Shown: positions 15,521 through 16,560 of the stretch, piece by piece
Position numbering within the stretch: position 1 is the first letter of the stretch
Layout of the letters: the number at the start of each line of letters is the position of its first letter
From: CAYNJF01 sp964351745
GTDB lineage: Bacteria > Pseudomonadota > Gammaproteobacteria > Berkiellales > Berkiellaceae
NCBI GenBank assembly: GCA_964351745.1
Contig: CAYGPI010000062.1
Location: 1-16,560 of the forward strand
Direction: 5' to 3'
DNA length: 16,560 bases
Position numbers and translations under genes: made by a program
Notes under the pieces: model-generated
What the model was told of the DNA's origin: nothing
Databases searched by the model: none
What the model saw: only the letters and a program-made list of their open reading frames with translations

Positions 15521-15937
15521 ATGAATGATGAAGTTGATGTTGTATCAAGGCCTGAGAAAAGAAGTTTTTGGACTTGGACAAAGGCTAAATGGTTTATCCT
15601 CATAGTTTTCATCATTGTGGCTGCTGTGGCCTCCTATATCGATGAGCTCAATACCCAGATTTATTTTTCTGATCCACAGCCAAATGATATCGTTATTTAT
15701 AAAATGGCCGATGATCCAGATTCTGAAACACCAATAACTGGCTTGCTGATTGTTGAAGTGTCTTCAGATGCTGTTGTTTTCATTCATAGTGCTTATGAAT
15801 ACAATAAGGTGTTAGCTGCAAAAAAAGTGTTTGAAAAGAAAGATTTAAGCAAATATTTTCAACCACAAGCGAGAGATCAGATGTCTCTTGAAGCATTTAA
15901 TGCTTTAGATGTGCAGCATATTATCAGGCCAGACTAA
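15521..15937 (+). CDS. Small membrane-anchored protein of unknown function
   Basis: 138 aa. A short charged N-terminus (RPEKRSFWTWTKAKW) is followed by one strong membrane span at about residues 24-41 (WFILIVFIIVAAVASYI) and a soluble domain of about 95 residues with SDPQPNDIVIYKM, GLLIVEVSSDAVVFIHS and LAAKKVFEKKDLSKYFQ. The positive N-terminus and lack of a cleavage site suggest an uncleaved anchor with the domain in the periplasm. I do not recognise the domain. The ATG at 15521 has AGGGG 5 nt upstream and is preferred to an in-frame TTG at 15464 that lacks such a site. It stands alone, not in an operon. Confidence 0.75.
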   Translation: MNDEVDVVSRPEKRSFWTWTKAKWFILIVFIIVAAVASYIDELNTQIYFSDPQPNDIVIYKMADDPDSETPITGLLIVEVSSDAVVFIHSAYEYNKVLAAKKVFEKKDLSKYFQPQARDQMSLEAFNALDVQHIIRPD

Positions 15938-16305
15938 AGCTTGGTACTTACATTTGAGATGGTGGATTTGACTCGTTTGAGAGGTTTACCTATCTTTGTG
16001 AAATGGCCAATCATTGAAACAACATCATAAAAAAATATTGCTATTTTTGCTTCCTCAAAGCAAGATGTGGCAGGTGTTGCAATGAGTCGTTGAGCCCACA
16101 ATGGCCTATTTAAAATATTCTCACGGTTCTGACGAGTGCAAGCTTTACTTAGGCAGCTTGGCTCTCTCTATGCTCTCTTGCGCCAGGTGCATATCTTGCT
16201 GCAAAGGGGCCTGTGGCAGTCTCTACCTCCACCTTTGCAAGTACCTACCGGCTAGAGATCGAATATGAAGCTCTGGTCATCATGGCTCATTGGAAGCTCA
16301 TTTAT
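15938..16305. other. Gene-poor stretch with a composition anomaly and overlapping short frames
   Basis: No confident gene. Bases about 16130-16295 are visibly richer in G+C than their surroundings. Several frames are open at once: plus strand 16101-16268, 55 codons with seven Cys; plus strand 16153 onwards, running in frame into the next gene; and minus strand 16167-15934, 78 codons without a good start. None has a convincing ribosome site except that of the oxygenase at 16306. It may be a degraded mobile or repeat element, or an RNA, but this cannot be decided from one copy. Confidence 0.3.
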
Positions 16306-16560
16306 ATGAAAGATGAAACACTTTATGCCCTTATCGCTCAGGATATTGAAAAACAAGGATACAGTATAAGACCAGGTGCTTTGCCTGAAGAGTTAGCTCA
16401 TGCTTTATTTTTATATCAAAAAACAGTTTCGAGTAAAAAATTTAAAAAAGCGGGTATAGGTCGGGGAGAGGCATATGTAAAAAATGAGTTTGTAAGAAAG
16501 GATAAAATACTTTGGATAACTGGTGAAACTGAAGTAGGACAAAAATGGCTAGACTGGACC
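16306..16560 (+). CDS. 2-oxoglutarate/Fe(II) oxygenase (SM-20/prolyl 4-hydroxylase type), N-terminal part
   Basis: 85 codons are visible before the window ends. The pattern IEKQGYSIRPGALPEELAHAL, then FKKAGIGRGEAYVKNEFVRKD, then KILWITGETEVGQKWLDW, fits the N-terminal region of bacterial SM-20-related 2OG-Fe(II) oxygenases, in which a GIGRG segment precedes IR.D.I.WL. The iron-binding HxD...H lies beyond the window. ATG at 16306 is preferred because GGAAG stands 9 nt upstream; an in-frame ATG at 16282 and open codons further back exist. Substrate unknown: bacterial members hydroxylate proteins or small molecules. Confidence 0.72.
   Translation, partial: MKDETLYALIAQDIEKQGYSIRPGALPEELAHALFLYQKTVSSKKFKKAGIGRGEAYVKNEFVRKDKILWITGETEVGQKWLDWT

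Noticed and set aside
15418..15615. 65-codon minus-strand frame
   Set aside because: It is antisense to the start of the membrane-protein gene, whose ribosome site and membrane span are convincing.
16101..16268. 55-codon Cys-rich frame as a small metal-binding protein
   Set aside because: No ribosome site, and competing open frames are present on both strands; the cysteines may come from reading a GC-richer element out of frame.
1..16560. CRISPR arrays, tRNA or rRNA genes, intact insertion sequences, phage genes
   Set aside because: No regularly spaced repeats, no tRNA T-loop with acceptor pairing, and no transposase or phage protein signatures were seen on either strand.

Overview
The window reads as chromosomal DNA from a low-GC (roughly 40%) gammaproteobacterium, probably of the Legionellales type (Legionella, Coxiella, Berkiella and relatives). 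This rests on the mix of ordinary gammaproteobacterial housekeeping genes (E. coli-type PepN, EtfBA/ETF-QO, Dps), an aromatic amino acid catabolic cluster of the kind found in Legionella, and genes with a host-interaction flavour (a eukaryote-like PTPMT1-type phosphatase and lineage-specific proteins of unknown function). The genus cannot be fixed from sequence alone. I see no rRNA, tRNA, CRISPR array, intact insertion sequence or prophage.

Layout. 1-1540: 3' part of pepN, with an unusual basic C-terminal tail. 1574-4282 (minus): an operon of ETF-ubiquinone oxidoreductase followed by a dual-specificity phosphatase with a hydrophobic hairpin. 4437-6125 (plus, divergent): etfB-etfA, so both halves of the electron-transfer flavoprotein route to ubiquinone sit back to back across one 154-bp promoter region. 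6128-7180 (minus): an unrecognised 350-aa protein with an HSxLxAG...SGHYKP-type core. 7310-7762 (minus): dps. 7822-10560 (minus): hppD-fah-maiA, tyrosine degradation. 10808-13571 (plus, divergent): tyrP-like permease, hisC-like aminotransferase, phhB. 13604-13912 (minus): a TrpR/YerC-type regulator. 14019-14663 (minus): unknown protein. 14786-15179 (minus): remains of a decayed AAA/DUF4143 ATPase. 15521-15937: small membrane-anchored unknown protein. 15938-16305: no convincing gene, with a base-composition anomaly. 16306-end: start of a 2-oxoglutarate/Fe(II) oxygenase.

How the genes work together. The centre of the window is a divergent aromatic amino acid module. The permease would import tyrosine or phenylalanine. 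PhhB would recycle the pterin cofactor of a phenylalanine hydroxylase encoded elsewhere. The HisC-like enzyme probably transaminates tyrosine to 4-hydroxyphenylpyruvate. HppD converts this to homogentisate, and MaiA and Fah finish ring degradation to fumarate and acetoacetate. The ring-opening enzyme, homogentisate 1,2-dioxygenase (HmgA), is missing from the operon, as is PhhA. The ETF genes would feed electrons from acyl-CoA and amino acid dehydrogenases into the quinone pool.

Most unusual observations: the basic tail on PepN; the ETF-QO/phosphatase operon; a 10-bp perfect inverted repeat spanning the hppD start codon; the HmgA gap; the fossil DUF4143 ATPase; the 350-aa SGHYKP protein; and the compositional island near the right end. 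None of these amounts to a demonstrated new system.
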